From Achatina immaculata (Eukaryota; Mollusca; Gastropoda; Stylommatophora; Achatinidae): 64,000 nt of DNA. Positions 19,501 through 32,500 of this stretch are shown piece after piece; position 1 is the stretch's first letter; each line of letters starts with the position of its first letter. Under the pieces are notes generated by a model. The model ran no database searches. It worked only from the letters and a program-made list of their open reading frames with translations, and was not told where the DNA came from. The stretch spans positions 23,747,133 through 23,811,132 of the forward strand of contig CM019718.1 of the NCBI GenBank assembly GCA_009760885.1. The letters are read 5' to 3'. Made by a program: the position numbers and the translations under genes.

Positions 19501-20818
19501 TCTCTAGGGACTCATTATGTGCTCACATCTCTTTCATCAGAGTATCGAAACCATCGTTGTCACTAGTACTATGTGGCACCGGTATGATTATATAAGTATG
19601 GTGCAGTTTTGTTACCAAGTTTAATGAACAAACACAGGTAAAAAAAATAAATCATCACTCACTACGTCGTTTGAATGGAGTATCCGAGATCTGGATACTC
19701 ATACGAGGGATAATTAAGAAAGTAGGTCAGTTGAGTAAATGATTTGGAGAATGAACGCTGTTTGATGTACATCTGAAGATGACTGATTGAAGTATGTTGC
19801 TGTGGTGATGGTTGTATTTGTCTATGCGATGTAAACAAAGCCATTCCGGGGAGAACTATCGTCGCCTATCATTGTCAGTGTTATCATGTTTCGTGAGAAC
19901 TTGTTATCGTCAGTTTTCATCGTCCTGCATTTAAACAGCTCCATATGTTCTGACCTACGGGTGTTGCTACCTGCCGGCTTTGGGGTGTCCTGATTGGAGG
20001 GTTAATTCCTAAAGCCGAAATGAGATCTGATAGTCTGACATACTAAATGAACACCAGAATCACAGTATTTCATCAAGTGATCATCAATTCTGTGTTTTCA
20101 GAACAGGGCGCGATTTTGAGTTATCACATTAAAAACCCGTCTACCACATCTATTTTACACTCACATGCAAGTATCACAACGTAAAGCAGCGACCGACAGC
20201 ACAAAAGTCAGTTGTCCCGTAATGTTATAAGAGAGTACAGAAATACTGGGCGGACGTCACCGGGCATAGCGAACTAAACCTATCGCACTCTTCCGGCACG
20301 AAACACGTGAGTCTCATGCCTCATGTCTCATGTAAACAAAAACCATTGCACATCCAAGCGTACAATAGTACCGTGCATATAAAATCAATAATACGTACGT
20401 CTTGGTAGTCATAACTAGCGCCCATATTACTGGCTTATGTTGTATTTTCAATCATTACTTTAATATGAATTTTCCCTTCAGCTGGACTAATGGCCAGTGT
20501 GCAGTATTGTGCGTGTTCGAACTAACCATAAGCCATTGCGCACGTGTATATAATTTAGTGTCCTCACACCGTCCAAATCACATAGCGCCCTATTTCACAG
20601 AACATATTGTAGACGTTACGCGGGTGGTAGGGGTGATACTGTGTTGTGAACTGAATTGCTTTCTGTTCTGCAATATCGAGTTTTTCCTAAGTTCAGTTTG
20701 TATTTGCTACTACTAGAGCAGCTGGAACAGGGAAGTTTCCTTATCGTTGTTTGTTCTGTGCTGTTAGACTTACATAATTCTGTTCTATACAACTGAGAAG
20801 AACAGCTGGTGAGATATT
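19501..20818. other. no recognisable gene
   Basis: Mixed sequence with short palindromes (for example GTATCC..GGATAC near 19680-19700). A CG-richer part lies near 20240-20330. The frame 20402-20716 has no recognisable domain. A host regulatory region cannot be excluded but nothing positive supports it. Confidence 0.45.
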
Positions 20819-22775
20819 CATTCATTCATTCATTTGCATGTCCCTTGTGGAACTTTGCCTCCCAAACAGCTCTCCTGTATGCCTCTCGGTTGTGAGCAAG
20901 ATGGCCTGCTGCTGCTGCGTCCATTTGCAGATCGTCAACAATTTCTTGCGCCATCTTCGTTTGGTCGTCCTCTTTTTCTTTTTCCCATTATGTATCCTTC
21001 CAATATGGTCTTCTCTAAATTATCATGACGTTTAATGTGTCCAAAATATTTATGTTTTCTCTCTTTAATCCCCTTTACTAGCCAGCCTTCTTCAATATTA
21101 AGCTCTTGTAGTATAGAAATATTTGTTCTTTTTTCTGTCCATGATATTTGGAGAACTCTTCTGTAGCATTTACATTCAAAGGCATTTATGTGTTTCTCAG
21201 CTGTTTTGTTAAGTGTCCAGGTCTCACAGGCATATGTTGCGATGGGAAAGATGCATGCCCTTTAAAATCTTATTTTTGTAGTTCTGTCTGCTCCTCTCCA
21301 TAGATTCTTTGTTTTACTTTCTGAAGAGCAATAGATGTCCTCCTTTTAATTTCCCTCATTGTATCTCCATTATTAGTTAGCAGTGATCCAAGATATTCAA
21401 AACTCTCCACTTCCTCCAATTTTTCCTCATTGATATATATTTCATCTCCCTTGTTTGTTTTGTCAGTTGTCATCAATTTAGTTTTCTTTGCATTAAGATA
21501 GAGGTTTTGCTCTTCGCTGTTCTTACGGACTGACATCATTAGTTTTTCCATTCCTTTTTGTGTTGTGGACAGTAACACTGTGTCATCAGCATATCTAATC
21601 TCTGGTATTTCATAACCTCTAATTTTTATGGCATTGTAATATTCTTTGTCTACATCTTCTCTAACATTCCTCATTATATTTTCAGTATACAAGTTAAATA
21701 AGTAAGTCGACAATATGCACCACTGACAGACCTCTTGTTTTATGTCAAACCCAGTTGTTGTTTCACCATTTATTCTTACTGCTGCTTGTTGGTCTAGATA
21801 CAGCAGTGATGTTAATTGTATCAAATTTGTTGGAAATCCCATTTTTTCCATTATTTCCCAAAGTTTCTGGTGTTGTACACAATCAAATGCCTTTGAGTAG
21901 TCTATAAAAGATAAATATAGATTCACATTAAACTCTCTGCATTTCTCTATTACTAATCTTAGATTGAATATATGGTCTCTTGATCCTCTTCCTTGTCTGA
22001 AACCAGCTTGGAACATGTTGACTTTTTATATTTTCTTACGAAGTTTACTCATTATGATTTTTAACAGAATTTTACTGGCATGACTAATCAGGGCAACAGT
22101 TCTGTAGTTTGTGCATAATTTCAGGTTACCCTTTTTTGGCAATGTTATGAATACTGTTCTTTTCCATTCTTTTGGCCAAATAACTGAAAGCCATATCTTT
22201 TTGCACAGTGCATCATAGATTGTTGCACACTCCTTTCCTCCTGCTTTAATAAATTCAGCTGTTATCTCATCACATCCTAGTGATTTACCATTTTTCAGAT
22301 TCTTTATTGCCCATAAAACTTCTATTGTGGGTTCGGGTTCTTTCTCCTCCAATAATAATTCACACTGTTGATTTCTTTTTCCACAGTCGGTTGTGTCATA
22401 CATTCCTTTGCAATATTCCTTCCATGTTTCTAGAATTTCCTCTGTCTCTGTCAAGGTATTCCCCATCTTGTCACAAATTACACTTAGCTTAGGTGTGACA
22501 TTTCTCGTCAATGTCTTCATTTCTTTAAACATTTCACTATCTCTTCCACACTTCTGATGTTCTTCTATTCTTTCACAACAACCTTGTATGTATTGTTTTT
22601 TGTCTTTTCTTATGTTTCTTTGTACTTCTTTTGTTAAAGTTTTATATTTCTTGTTGTTGTTTGTCACTTTCTATTGCGTCTTCATTTCTCTACGTTGTTT
22701 TATCAGTTCTAGTGTACGTGCTGTAATCCATCGATTCTTTTGTGTTTTCTTGGTGAGATAACTTGCGGTAAATTG
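20819..22775 (-). pseudogene. family-A RT pseudogene, longest uninterrupted copy
   Basis: Family A is a non-LTR reverse transcriptase copied by target-primed reverse transcription. Reading the minus strand from about 22775: linker (WITARTLELIKQRREMK), then RT fingers with AIKNLKNGKSLGCDEITAEF and WKRTVFITLPKKGN. A TAA at 22026-22028 is followed in the same frame by GFRQGRGSRDHIF, FIDYSKAFDCVQH (motif A aspartate), IKQEVCQWCILST (normally GVRQGC.LSP) and RYADDTVLLS (catalytic YADD). A frameshift near 21265 separates the C-terminal tail (CETWTLNK, GRP.W region, KGHANE). An ATTC tail lies at 20819-20832. There is no endonuclease domain, so the copy is 5'-truncated. At least one stop and one shift make it inactive. 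Confidence 0.92.
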
Positions 22776-23044
22776 TTGAATTATCAGTACTGACCCTAAA
22801 CTGTAGGAAACAAACCGAGAAGCAAAAGAACAAATGGCTCGGCTTCTTTAATTAGAATACAGCTTCAGTTAACAACAGATCTAATATCAGATCAAAATGA
22901 CTTAAAAGAAAAAGGAGAAAAGAAGACAAGATGATATAGAAAATATCAGTGCCACGAATTTGACGGAGGACCTTAACAGCTAAAGGATAAGATAAGTGAA
23001 CGAAATCTTATAAGGGACGATAAAAGGCTGGAGATGAAGATGCG
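22776..23044. other. no recognisable feature
   Basis: AT- and purine-rich spacer between a family-A copy and E-repeat. Confidence 0.5.
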
Positions 23045-23890
23045 ACCTGATAAGACGGTCAAAAACCCATAGTCGACCGTTTTCCAGAGTAGTGGTAAGC
23101 TATATTCTAGACCTTGTCCCACCTCTTCCTTGGTGCCCCCAGTAACACATCATCATCATCAGGTGCCGTGCCGACTGGCTTTGGTTATTGTGGTTCTCCA
23201 GAGTACACGATCCTTCTTGCAGACCATTAGCTCAGTTGCTGATCTCCTCCCACACCATCCCGTCAGACTGTCCAGTACCATTTCTCTTTGTCTCCCACTT
23301 GATCTTCTTCCCTCTATTTTTCCTGTTGTAATATTTTCAATGCCCCTTCTTCTCATTGCATGTCCTATGAAAGTACATTGTCTCTCTCTTATTTTTTTTT
23401 TGTTTTGACAAGATCTTTTTTTGTCTCTCCAGCTCTTCTCCTACATTCTTCATTAGTTATTTTTGCTGTCCAGAGGATTCGCAACATTCTTCTAATAAAC
23501 CACATTTCTGCTGCTTCTAGTGACTTTTGTGCAGACTTGCCTATTGTCCATGATTCACTTCCATACAACAAGATAGATTCAATATAGCATTTTAGGACTC
23601 GTTTTCTAACATTCATTGATAAGGATGTGTTGCATCCTTATCTGTAACACATACAGCCTAGCTAACACAGCAAAAATCGCTATAATCTCCATGGCAGTGA
23701 AGTCCACGAAGGAAACAAACTTTTCCTGTTGTTTTAGCTCCACGCAGAGTCCGCAAAAGTAGGCCCTGTAACCCACACCCCATACGACATGATGCTGGTA
23801 CTTGAATTCTCATAGCATAGAACATCCTGCTCGTAGTTCCAGGGAAATAGAACAAAAGCAGTATGGAACAAAAGCTTAGGGAAAAAAACA
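23045..23890 (-). repeat. E-repeat, interrupted by a family-B insertion
   Basis: Parts 23045-23150 (ACCTTGTCCCACCTCTTCCT, GCCCCCAGTAACA) and 23653-23890 (CAGCCTAGCTAAC...ATCGC.ATA.TC.CCATGG.AG, CTGTAACCCAC..CCATACGA..ATGATGCT) match 42571-42900 in the same orientation and 47540-47800 and 61290-61930 in the opposite one. It is a non-coding dispersed repeat of unknown class, split here by a retroposon. Confidence 0.85.
23151..23643 (-). mobile_element. family-B retrotransposon 3' fragment in E-repeat
   Basis: GTAACACAT (9 bp) flanks the insert at 23142-23150 and 23644-23652, a target-site duplication. The minus strand reads VRKRVLKCYIESILLYGSES, FIRRMLRILWTAKITNEE (C-terminal RT region), then MRRRGIENITTGKIEGRRS, a frameshifted tail ending ITKASRHGT, and a (TGA)n tail at the left. 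The insert is 5'-truncated and about 490 bp long. Confidence 0.92.
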
Positions 23891-24380
23891 ACTCTTCTAC
23901 AACAGATCATAAACCACTTCTTTTAACATAGAGTTAATGCGTTTAATTAAGTTTATATATCAATGAAATACGCTAAAATATCACTTTCATACAGAACGAT
24001 GACAAATGATCAACAGATAATAGTATTTATCTTCATTTGTCAGGAGGGGGGGAGATTAATCTTATTAAGATTAAGCATTTCTATACTGAAGGAGGATTAA
24101 TCTTATTAAGATTATGCATTTCTCTCTCGTCAAACAAATTCCAAATGATGGAGAAACTGATGAAAAAAGAAAGAAACGGTCGGATACAATACCCTGCCTT
24201 CAATTTTCATTAATATCTAAGCGAGAAATGAGCTTGGGACATGCACAATGAAAGCACGAAAACGGTGATTTCTAGCCAAGCTGAAATAGAATTGATGTGA
24301 AGATTTTCCTTTGTCATTTATCAGGCAGACACTAACAAATAAAACTGTTATTTTTTCATCAATAATAAATCATATAATTT
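23891..24380. other. spacer with one short direct duplication
   Basis: GATTAATCTTATTAAGATTA followed by GCATTTCT occurs twice about 41 bp apart (near 24052 and 24093). Each half is itself palindromic (TTAATCTTATTAAGATTAA). No gene is seen. Confidence 0.6.
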
Positions 24381-24382
24381 AA

Positions 24383-24540
24383 ATCAGCCGTTTCCAAACT
24401 GGCCCGTATGCCCCCGTACTCCATGGAGGCGCTGTGAGGGCACATCAGGGGGCAGCAGAACGCTAAGTGAAAGAATAAAGCGTTTTGAGCGTGTGTTAGG
24501 CATGTGTCTAGGGGGTCAAGTGGGCAGTATCTTGAAAAAA
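24383..24540. mobile_element. possible hAT-type terminus
   Basis: CAGCCGTTTCCAAACTGGC resembles the terminal motif of hAT transposons (CAG.GGTT..CAAACTGGG type), and the following CCCC..GAGGCGCTGTGAGGG is also typical of subterminal hAT sequence. I could not find a matching inverted end or an 8-bp TSD, so this is tentative. Confidence 0.3.
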
Positions 24541-24607
24541 AAATTGACAGCCACAAGATATACATGACTGTAAAAGGGTAAAAATATATTTTCCTATTTC
24601 TCAACAT

Positions 24608-24640
<33 letters not shown>
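24608..24640. repeat. (CA)n microsatellite
   Basis: About 16 CA units within AT-rich sequence. Confidence 0.95.
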
Positions 24641-24641
<1 letters not shown>

Positions 24642-24842
24642 CATGATAAGCAAATAATAACACATGTATTAGTTTTTCTCATTATAAATCATAAATCACA
24701 ACTGCTTAATGAAGTAATGAAAGAAATGTTTGGCTGCACTGACACTGCGAGCTGTTCTCAGCAAGAACGGGGAGCTCCGGGCATATATTCACGCGCGGCT
24801 CATCACAAAACGCACGCATTTACAAATGAAATATTGTTTTTG

Positions 24843-25103
24843 CTAGCGTGTATGCAGCCATCTCCAACTGTTCTTGTTTCCCTTGATGCACCATGACTCG
24901 GTAATGGAGATGATTGAAAGAAATCTGTAAGAATAATGCTCCGTTTTGACACTAATCTTTCCTCTATTCATAGCACTAAAAACCTGTTCTGACATCTCTA
25001 ATCTTGAATAGCGATTCATTTCTTGTAAGCTTGCTCGCGTACGTTTCGGCATGATCAGATGAGAATAGATAATATTGTCCACCTGAGATGTATGTGCATA
25101 CAA
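24843..25103 (-). CDS. unrecognised 86-codon open frame
   Basis: A methionine-started minus-strand frame whose internal part begins MPKRTRASLQEMNRYSRLEMSEQVF and continues with mixed polar residues. I do not recognise a family. Lack of neighbours or signals makes a decayed transposase fragment (it lies ~300 bp from a possible hAT end) or chance equally likely. Listed only because its composition is not low-complexity. Confidence 0.15.
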   Translation of the reverse strand: MYAHTSQVDNIIYSHLIMPKRTRASLQEMNRYSRLEMSEQVFSAMNRGKISVKTEHYSYRFLSIISITESWCIKGNKNSWRWLHTR

Positions 25104-25239
25104 AACTGTGCACTGAAAGACTATTGTTCTTGAGACAAAAACCTTATTAACATGTATTATAATTTTATAATTGAAATAATTATATATAATTATAAATATA
25201 AATTAACTTGTATTATAATTATTATAAGTTACTATATAG

Positions 25240-26097
25240 CATTTGCATGTCCCTTACGGAACTTTGCCTCCCTAATAGCTCTTATATAGGACACTATGTT
25301 GTGAGCAAGATGCACGCTGCTGATTCATCCATTCGCAGATCATCAACGATGTCTTGCAGCCATCTTCGCTTTGGTCTTTCTCTCTTTCTTTTTCCCATTA
25401 TGTATCCTTCCAAGACTATCTTCTCTAAATTCTCATGACGCTTAATGTGTCCAAAATATTTAAGTTTTCTCTGTTTAATCCTCTTTATTAGCCAATCTTC
25501 TTCAATATTAAGTTCGTATAGTATCGATACATTTGTTGTTGTTATTGTGTCCATGGTATTTGAAGAACTCTTCTGTAGCATTTACATTCAAAGGCATTTA
25601 TGTATTTCTCAACTGTTTTGTTAAGTGTCCAGGTCTCACAGGCATATGTTGTGATGGGAAAGATACATGCCCTTAAAAATCTTATTTTTGTAGTTCTGTC
25701 TGTTCCTCTCCACAGATTCTTTATTTGTTTTTCTTTCTGAAGAGCGATAGATGTCCTCCTTTTAATTTCCCTCATTGTATCTCCAGTATTAGTTAGTAGT
25801 GATCCAAGATATTCAAAACTCATAACTTCTTCCAATTTTTCCTCATTGATACATATTTCAGCTGCCTTATTTGTTTTGATACTTGTCATCAATTTAGTTT
25901 TCTTCGCATTACGATATAGTTTTTCCTCTTCGCTGTTCTTACGGACTCTCATAATTAGTATTTTCCATTTCTTTTGTGTTGTGGACAGTACTACTATGTC
26001 TTCAGCATGTCTAATCTCTGGTATTTCATAACCTCCAATTTTTATGGCATCTAAATATTGTCTACATCTTCTCTAATACTCCTCATTACATTTTCAG
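25240..26097 (-). pseudogene. family-A RT fragment
   Basis: Minus strand. The C-terminal tail near 25250-25440 (GKRKRERPKRRWLQDIVDDL) is followed upstream by IKQRKLKYFGHIKRHENLEK, CETWTLNKTVEKYINAFECK, FEYLGSLLTNTGDTMREIKR, and at the 5' end a broken catalytic region (RHAEDIV.L at about 25990, where YADDTVLL is expected; D to E and shifted). It stops abruptly at TTTTCAGT (26097), where another family-A 3' tail begins. No ATTC tail is seen at its own 3' end, which is followed by AT-rich sequence. Confidence 0.9.
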
Positions 26098-26515
26098 TTC
26101 ATTCATTCATTTGCATGTCCCTTGCGGGACTTTGCCTCCCTAACAGCACTCCTGTAGGCCTCTCTGTTGTGAGCAAGATGGCATGCCTCTGATGCATCCA
26201 TTTGCAGATAATCAACGATGTCTTGCAGCTATCTTCGCCTAGGTCTTCCTCTCTTTCTTTTTCCCATTATGTACCCTTCCAAGACGGTCTTCTCTAGATT
26301 ATTATGACGTTTAATGTGTCCAAAATATTTAAGTTTTCTCTGTTTAATCCTCTTTACTAGCCAACCGTCTTCAATATTAAGTTCTTGTAGTATGGATGTA
26401 TTTGTTCTTTTTTGTGTCCACGATATTTGAAGAACTCTTCTGTAGCATTTACATTCAAAGGCATTTATGTGTTTCTCAGCTGTTTTGTTAAGTGTCCATT
26501 TCTCACAGGTTTATG
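26098..26515 (-). pseudogene. family-A 3' fragment between two other elements
   Basis: It begins at an ATTC tail directly abutting the previous family-A copy and covers the C-terminal tail to about the CEKWTLNK motif near 26500. It then joins family-B sequence in mid-gene at about 26516. The lack of spacer on both sides suggests insertion into, or recombination with, older elements. A TSD is not obvious. Confidence 0.85.
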
Positions 26516-27625
26516 TCTTCCCTCTATTTTTCCTGTTGTTATAATATTTTCAATGCCCCTTCTTCTCATTGCATGTCCTATGAAAGTACATTATCTCTCT
26601 TTCTCTCTCTCTTATTTTTGACAATATTTTTTTATATCTCCAGCTCTTCTCAACATTCTCCATTAGTTATTTTTGCTATCCAGGAAATTCTCAACATTCT
26701 CCTAATAAACCACATTTCTGCTGCTTCCAATGACTTTTGTGCAGACCTGCCTATTGTCCATGATTCACTTCCATATAATAGGATTGGTTCAATATAGCAT
26801 TTTAGGACTCATTTTCTATCATTCCGTGATAAGGATGTGTTGCATAATATGTTTCTCATTCTCTGAAATGCAGTCTTTGCTTGGCCTATTCTGTTCTTAA
26901 TTTCTGTTTCTGTTTTGCATTTCCCATCTGAAGTTATTACTGCTCCAAGGTATTTGAATTTCTGCACCTGCTTTAGAATAGTTCCATTTAATTTTATACT
27001 GCATGCTGGTGGATTCTGTTTCTTAGATATAACCATAGTCTTTGTCTTTTTGATGTTCAAAGTAAGGCCTTTCTGTTCACTTTCTTTGGCAACTTTATCC
27101 AAGAGATTTTGCAGGTCATGTTGATTCTCAGCTATCAGTACTGTGTCGTCAGCATACCGAAGGTTGTTAATATTGTATACTCCTACTTTTATACCTGGTT
27201 CTGTAATGATCGTTCTTAGAATATTCTCGCTGTACAGAGATAAAAAGTCTGGAGATAGTACACATCCCTGTCGCACCCCTTGTTTTATTGGTTGATATTT
27301 TCTAGTTTTATTTTCAATTCGAATCGCTGCTTCCTGCTGCCAGTATAGATGTTTTACATTACTCAGGTCTTTGCACTCTATGTTTATGTCTTCAAGCATT
27401 TTAATAAGTTCATTATGTTTCACCCTGTCGAATGCCTTGGTGTAATCAATGAAGACATAAGTAGAGATCTTTCTGTACTTCTAAAGCTCTTTCTGTTAGT
27501 GTTTGTAAAGCATAAATGGCATTGTGTGTTCCCTTTCCTCCAACAAATCCGAACTGTTCGTCTGCTATTTCCATTTTTATCTTTTCCCTTGTTCTTCTAA
27601 TAATAATTGTCATAATAATTTACAG
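26516..27625 (-). pseudogene. family-B RT pseudogene
   Basis: The minus strand reads, from about 27600: a shifted start of the palm (AFD-type motif near 27430), HNELIKMLEDINIECKDL, GVRQGCVLSPDFLSLYSENI, LRYADDTVLIAENQHDLQNL (catalytic YADD), TLNIKKTKTMVISKK, FKYLGAVITSDGKCKTETEI and RIGQAKTAFQRMRNILCN. It then runs in decayed frames into the same C-terminus seen at 23151-23643. Interrupted by frameshifts and truncated at both ends. Confidence 0.92.
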
Positions 27626-28254
27626 CACATCCATAAGCACAACTAAAGAAGCCATCGCCCGGCCATTGCCTCTATCTCATCTGATGCAAGCCAATGTTTC
27701 AATAAATATCCACCCTCCCCTGAAACCAACTACCAAATCACGTGGACGATGACGCTTCCGTCAAGGTCGTACGCCCCTCGATCTAAGCGTGTATCGTTCA
27801 CACTCAAAGTCTTCCTTAGTGTTGATCTATCTGGCTTGTGGCGATTCAGCACAAGATCTTTTTTCCTATCTGACCTTCCATGTGCTGTTTTGGCTTCTTG
27901 GTATATTTTCAAAAGATAGTTTACCATTGCTTTCCTTCCGGGCAATGACCGTACTAGTCAGTGATCGTAGCCATTATCCCTACATTGAGATCATCTGCCT
28001 ACCATCATAGAATGGTGACCATAACCAACATTATCTGTCGGGTGCTCCCCCATTTCATCACCTGCTCTCATGGCTTCATGTCACCCTGATCGGGGGGAGT
28101 GGGGGGCTATACGGGTACTCCACCTTGCCCAAGGGTGTCCCGTAGACTGACGGAGGTAAGGAGGCGTCTTACTTCTCCTGTGACAGGCAAGACCCCTACC
28201 CCGCTAACAGCGCTAACGCATCTTCACGAATTTCCTCCGCTGATATTTTCCATC
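27626..28254. other. unclassified GC-richer segment
   Basis: It lies between two family-B copies. The minus-strand frame 27730-27945 contains VNYLLKIYQEAKTAHGR and NRHKPDRSTLRKTLS. A weakly similar LLETYQETQAA string occurs at the 5' end of the family-A insert near 48890-48925. It may be part of an unnamed dispersed repeat. A symmetrical G/C stretch (GGGGGGAGTGGGGGG) is at 28094-28108. Confidence 0.35.
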
Positions 28255-29310
28255 AGCTCAGCTGAGGATTTTTTGTTGTTGTGGCACATCGTTAGACTGT
28301 CAATCATTTTTTTTCCTTTTATTCTTCCTGTCTCTCATCCCATTTATCTTTCCTGCTGTTATGATGTTGTCAAGCCCACTTTAAACGAATAATAACTGTC
28401 GTTTTTTTATGGATTTAATTAGGTTCTTTTCTACATTTGTTTTTCGTGGGCATTCCCTGTTTGTCATTCAAAGCTGTTCATGGTATTCTTCGCGTTCTTC
28501 TAAGATTCCATATCTTTGTTGTCTCAAGTAATTTTTGGCATCGACATGTTGAATGTCCATGACTCATTTCATAGAAAAAGCATAAGCTCAATGTTGCATT
28601 TTAGAAGTTTCTTTGCGACCTTCAGTGACAGAGATGCACTGTATAAGATGTTTCTCATATGATGGTAAGCTGTTTCGGCTTGACATATTCTTTTCTTAAT
28701 TTCAGAGTGAATTTCCCATCTGATGTTACTGGAGAGTGAGCAGATACTGTATTTAAAATGTACTTTGACACTGTGTTTAGGGGCGTTCTTCTTTCGTGAT
28801 GTGACTACTGTTTTTTTTTTTTTTGTTTTCTTGCTACGAGGCAAGTTCTTTCTTCTCACTTTCTTTCACTTCTACATCTAATTTCTGTAGGCTTCCTTCG
28901 TTGTTGGCTGTTAGTTCTGTATCTTCTACATATCATAGTTTGTTTTGTTTTGTTTTTTTTGACGCTGTAGCCTCCAAAACGAATTCCTGGCTCATTGTTT
29001 ATTTCTCTCAAGATATTTTCAACATAAAGTGAGATCAAGTCCGGTGGGATGACACAGCCTTGTCTGACCTCTTGCTTTACTGGTTGATATTTACCTGTGA
29101 TAGTTCCAACACTGATGGTTGCTTCTTCATTCCAGTATGTGTTTTTTATATCGTTCTCAGATCTTCTCTGTCAGTATTTATATCATATAACATTTACATG
29201 ATTTTCTCATGCTTTACTTTATCAAATGAAACATACAACTGAGTCTTTCTGTAAAGTTCGTCCTGCTTGAGTTCTTGGAACAAATATGGCTTTGTGTGTT
29301 CTTTTCCCTT
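28255..29310 (-). pseudogene. family-B element copy 2, RT part (segment 1)
   Basis: Strongly decayed minus-strand RT: SLYVENILREINNEPGIRFG (matches LYSENILR..I.EPGIK of the 26.5-kb copy), a broken YADDT region, RQAETAYHHMRNILY (matches QAKTAFQRMRNIL) and KKLLKCNIELMLFL. Reading continues across an insertion at about 29311-33126 into segment 2: the left side ends TGTGTGTTCTTTTCCCTT and the right side resumes CAACAAATCC, contiguous in the copy at 27520-27550. Confidence 0.85.
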
Positions 29311-29337
29311 CTATTCAAGTTATTTATTGCTTGCGAT

Positions 29338-29541
<204 letters not shown>

Positions 29542-29599
29542 TACGTGAATTAACAGTCTAACCTGATCCGGTGTGACCCAACCAGAAAACTAGAAACAG

Positions 29600-32500
29600 G
29601 TCTAGTAATGTAGATCTCCACAGCTATCCAGTTTAGTCGTAGAGAAGACCTCGAATCATCGGAGGTAGAGTGTATTTGGGCGGAAGTTAAACTGCCAAGC
29701 CAGAGTACATTAGTTATTGGACTTTTGTACCGTAATCCAAGTGCATCATCCCTGTGGTACGATCACTTCACGCCTATGATGGATGATGTCTCAACCTTGA
29801 AGTTCAATATTATCATTCTTGGAGATTTCAACATAGACTTAACACAGTCAAATCCAACTTGGAGCAATATTATATTATCCTATAATTTTTTTTCAAATTG
29901 TCACTAAACCTACTAGAAGTATCATCCATATTATTAGATCATATATATGTAGACCACCCAGAAAACATCATTGAATGTAACATCCCTCATACTTCGCTGA
30001 GTCATCATTACCCAGTCTGCTGTACGTGGACGAGAAAGGGGTATAAATATCAAAAACGTAACCAAACTAGTATGAAATTTAGAAGTTTCAAAAAATTTAA
30101 CAAAGAATTATTCCTTAATGGTTTGCAAGCATCTTCACTTACACACGTGTACCAACTAACTGACCCTGATGAGGCAATAGAATATTGACTAAAGATCTTC
30201 AGGGATATATTAGACAAGCATGTCCCCATGAAAGAGGTGAGATTAAAACACCAGACGAAGTCACCTTAGATAACACCTGAATATTACAGTCCATGAGAGA
30301 ACGTGACCGGGCGCACAAAATCAAGGACTTCGGTGCCTACTATTCACTCAGGAACAAAGTTAAATATTTAATAAGACAGAAAAAAAAGATTACTTTAGGA
30401 ATCTAGTACAGAATAAATCAGACAGTAAATCAGTTTTTGGAAAGCCATAAATACCCTATCAAATAAAAGGAAAGAGTTTGACTTTCAAGCCAGTAATCAT
30501 GCATACACTAGTGCACACATCAGCACTCATTTCAGAGAAGAGATCACTGTTCTTAAAGGGTCAACACCAGGATGCGACTTATATGAATTACAAACATTCC
30601 TGGACAGCACGTGTACTGAATTTAAACTGTTACACTTTCCATTCTTAAGAGTCAGTGGAGCTTACAATTATCTCTTATCCTTACAAAGCAACAGTACAGC
30701 TGGACTTGACGATGTCAGCAATAAGATCTTACGTAATGCTGCACCTGTCATTTCACATACCTAACATACATTTACAACCAGTGCATTGCAAAATGTTATT
30801 TCCCCGAGGCTTTTAAAACCGCTAAAGTGTTGTTCTCTCTTTAAATCTGGCTCATCCAACAATCTTACCAACTATAGACCAACATCCATACTATCGTCAC
30901 TATCAAAACCACTCGAAAAACACATACATAAAATAACTCTACGACACATGCAAGAGAACAATTTACTCATAGACAGTCAGTCAGGCTTTAGACCCAATCA
31001 TTCCTGCCACACAGCTCTTACCAAAATGACAGAAAACTGGTTAGTAAACATAAATGACGACAGACTATGTGGTGCCATCTTTGTCGACTTTAAACGGCAT
31101 TTGATATGACTGACCAAGATAATCTTGTAAAAAAAATGAAGACTTACAGATTGCACCCTAATCTAATAAAATTAATTGCATCATTTCTTTCAGACAGACA
31201 ACAATTATCTATCAAATTCTGCTGTAGTTGACACTGGTGTTCCGCAAGGTTCTATTATAGACCCGTTGCTCTTTGCTGTCTATAACAATGATCTTCCACT
31301 TCATCTTAAACGCTCTTTTTGTGACCTTTTCGCCGATGATTGCACAGTCTACACCAGTGACTACGACTATATTAACTTAGAATCAACTCTTCAGGTCGAG
31401 TTAAACAATCTAATTAAATGGAGCAACAACAGTGGCATGATTACAAATACTGATAAAACAAAATCAATGCTCATAACAAAACAAAACGCAAATAAAAAAC
31501 ACATCGGCTGTGTACGAAAACATCACAGATAGAAACGTTAGCGACCACAAAACACTAGGTCTTATTATTGACCAACATCTGACCTGGAACTCTCATGTCC
31601 AAGGTCTAACAAAATTCAACGCACAAAAAGTATACCAATTAGCCAAAATTAAACACTTCATCGATCAAGACACACGGAAGACATACTACATATCACATAT
31701 ACAAACACATTTAGACTGCTGCTCAACAATCTTGGATGGTTGCTCAGTATCAAATACAAAGAGGCGTTACTCACTTCAAAAGAGAGCAGTAAAACTTATT
31801 AGTGACAAAGATCAAGCACACGCAACTTGCTTCTTAAGAACAGGTTCCTCTTTAACAAAGCCAAATTGGTACATAAAATTCTTTTACAGCATGCTCCGCC
31901 TTATCTATGGATCATGATTAGATTTAGCCCAAAGTGTAGTCAACGCTTAAACAGCATATGTCTTCTAAAACCTAAACTTGATCTTTACAAGATGAGCTTT
32001 ACTTATTCTGCTGCTCATCTTTGGAGTACCCTCCCATCCTATATAAAAAAAAAAATAAACTATACTCCTTCCTACAACTAAAAACCCTTCCAATATATAT
32101 TTGATTTCGATTACATGCCTCCATGGTTCATGAAAGTTATTCTAGACTGCTATTACAGACACTGAACTCGGTCAGTTGTTTATTATGAATAGTACCACAA
32201 TTATGTTTGGTAGATAGTCATTTATATATGTATGCAGTTACTTTCTGTAGTCATTTATATATGTATGTAGGTACATTCTGTAGTCATTTATATATGTATG
32301 TAGTTACTTTCTGTTGTCATTTATATATGTATGTAGGTACATTCTGTAGTCATTTATATATGTATGTAGTTACTTTCTGTTGTCATTTATATATGTATGT
32401 AGGTACATTCTGTAGTCATTTATATATGTATGTAGTTACTTTCTGTAGTCATTTATATATGTACGTAGGTACATTCTGTAGTCATTTATATATGTATGTA

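Noticed and set aside
20402..20716. 104-codon plus frame in otherwise unannotated sequence
   Set aside because: No recognisable domain, signal or neighbour. It could be chance in a 1.3-kb spacer.
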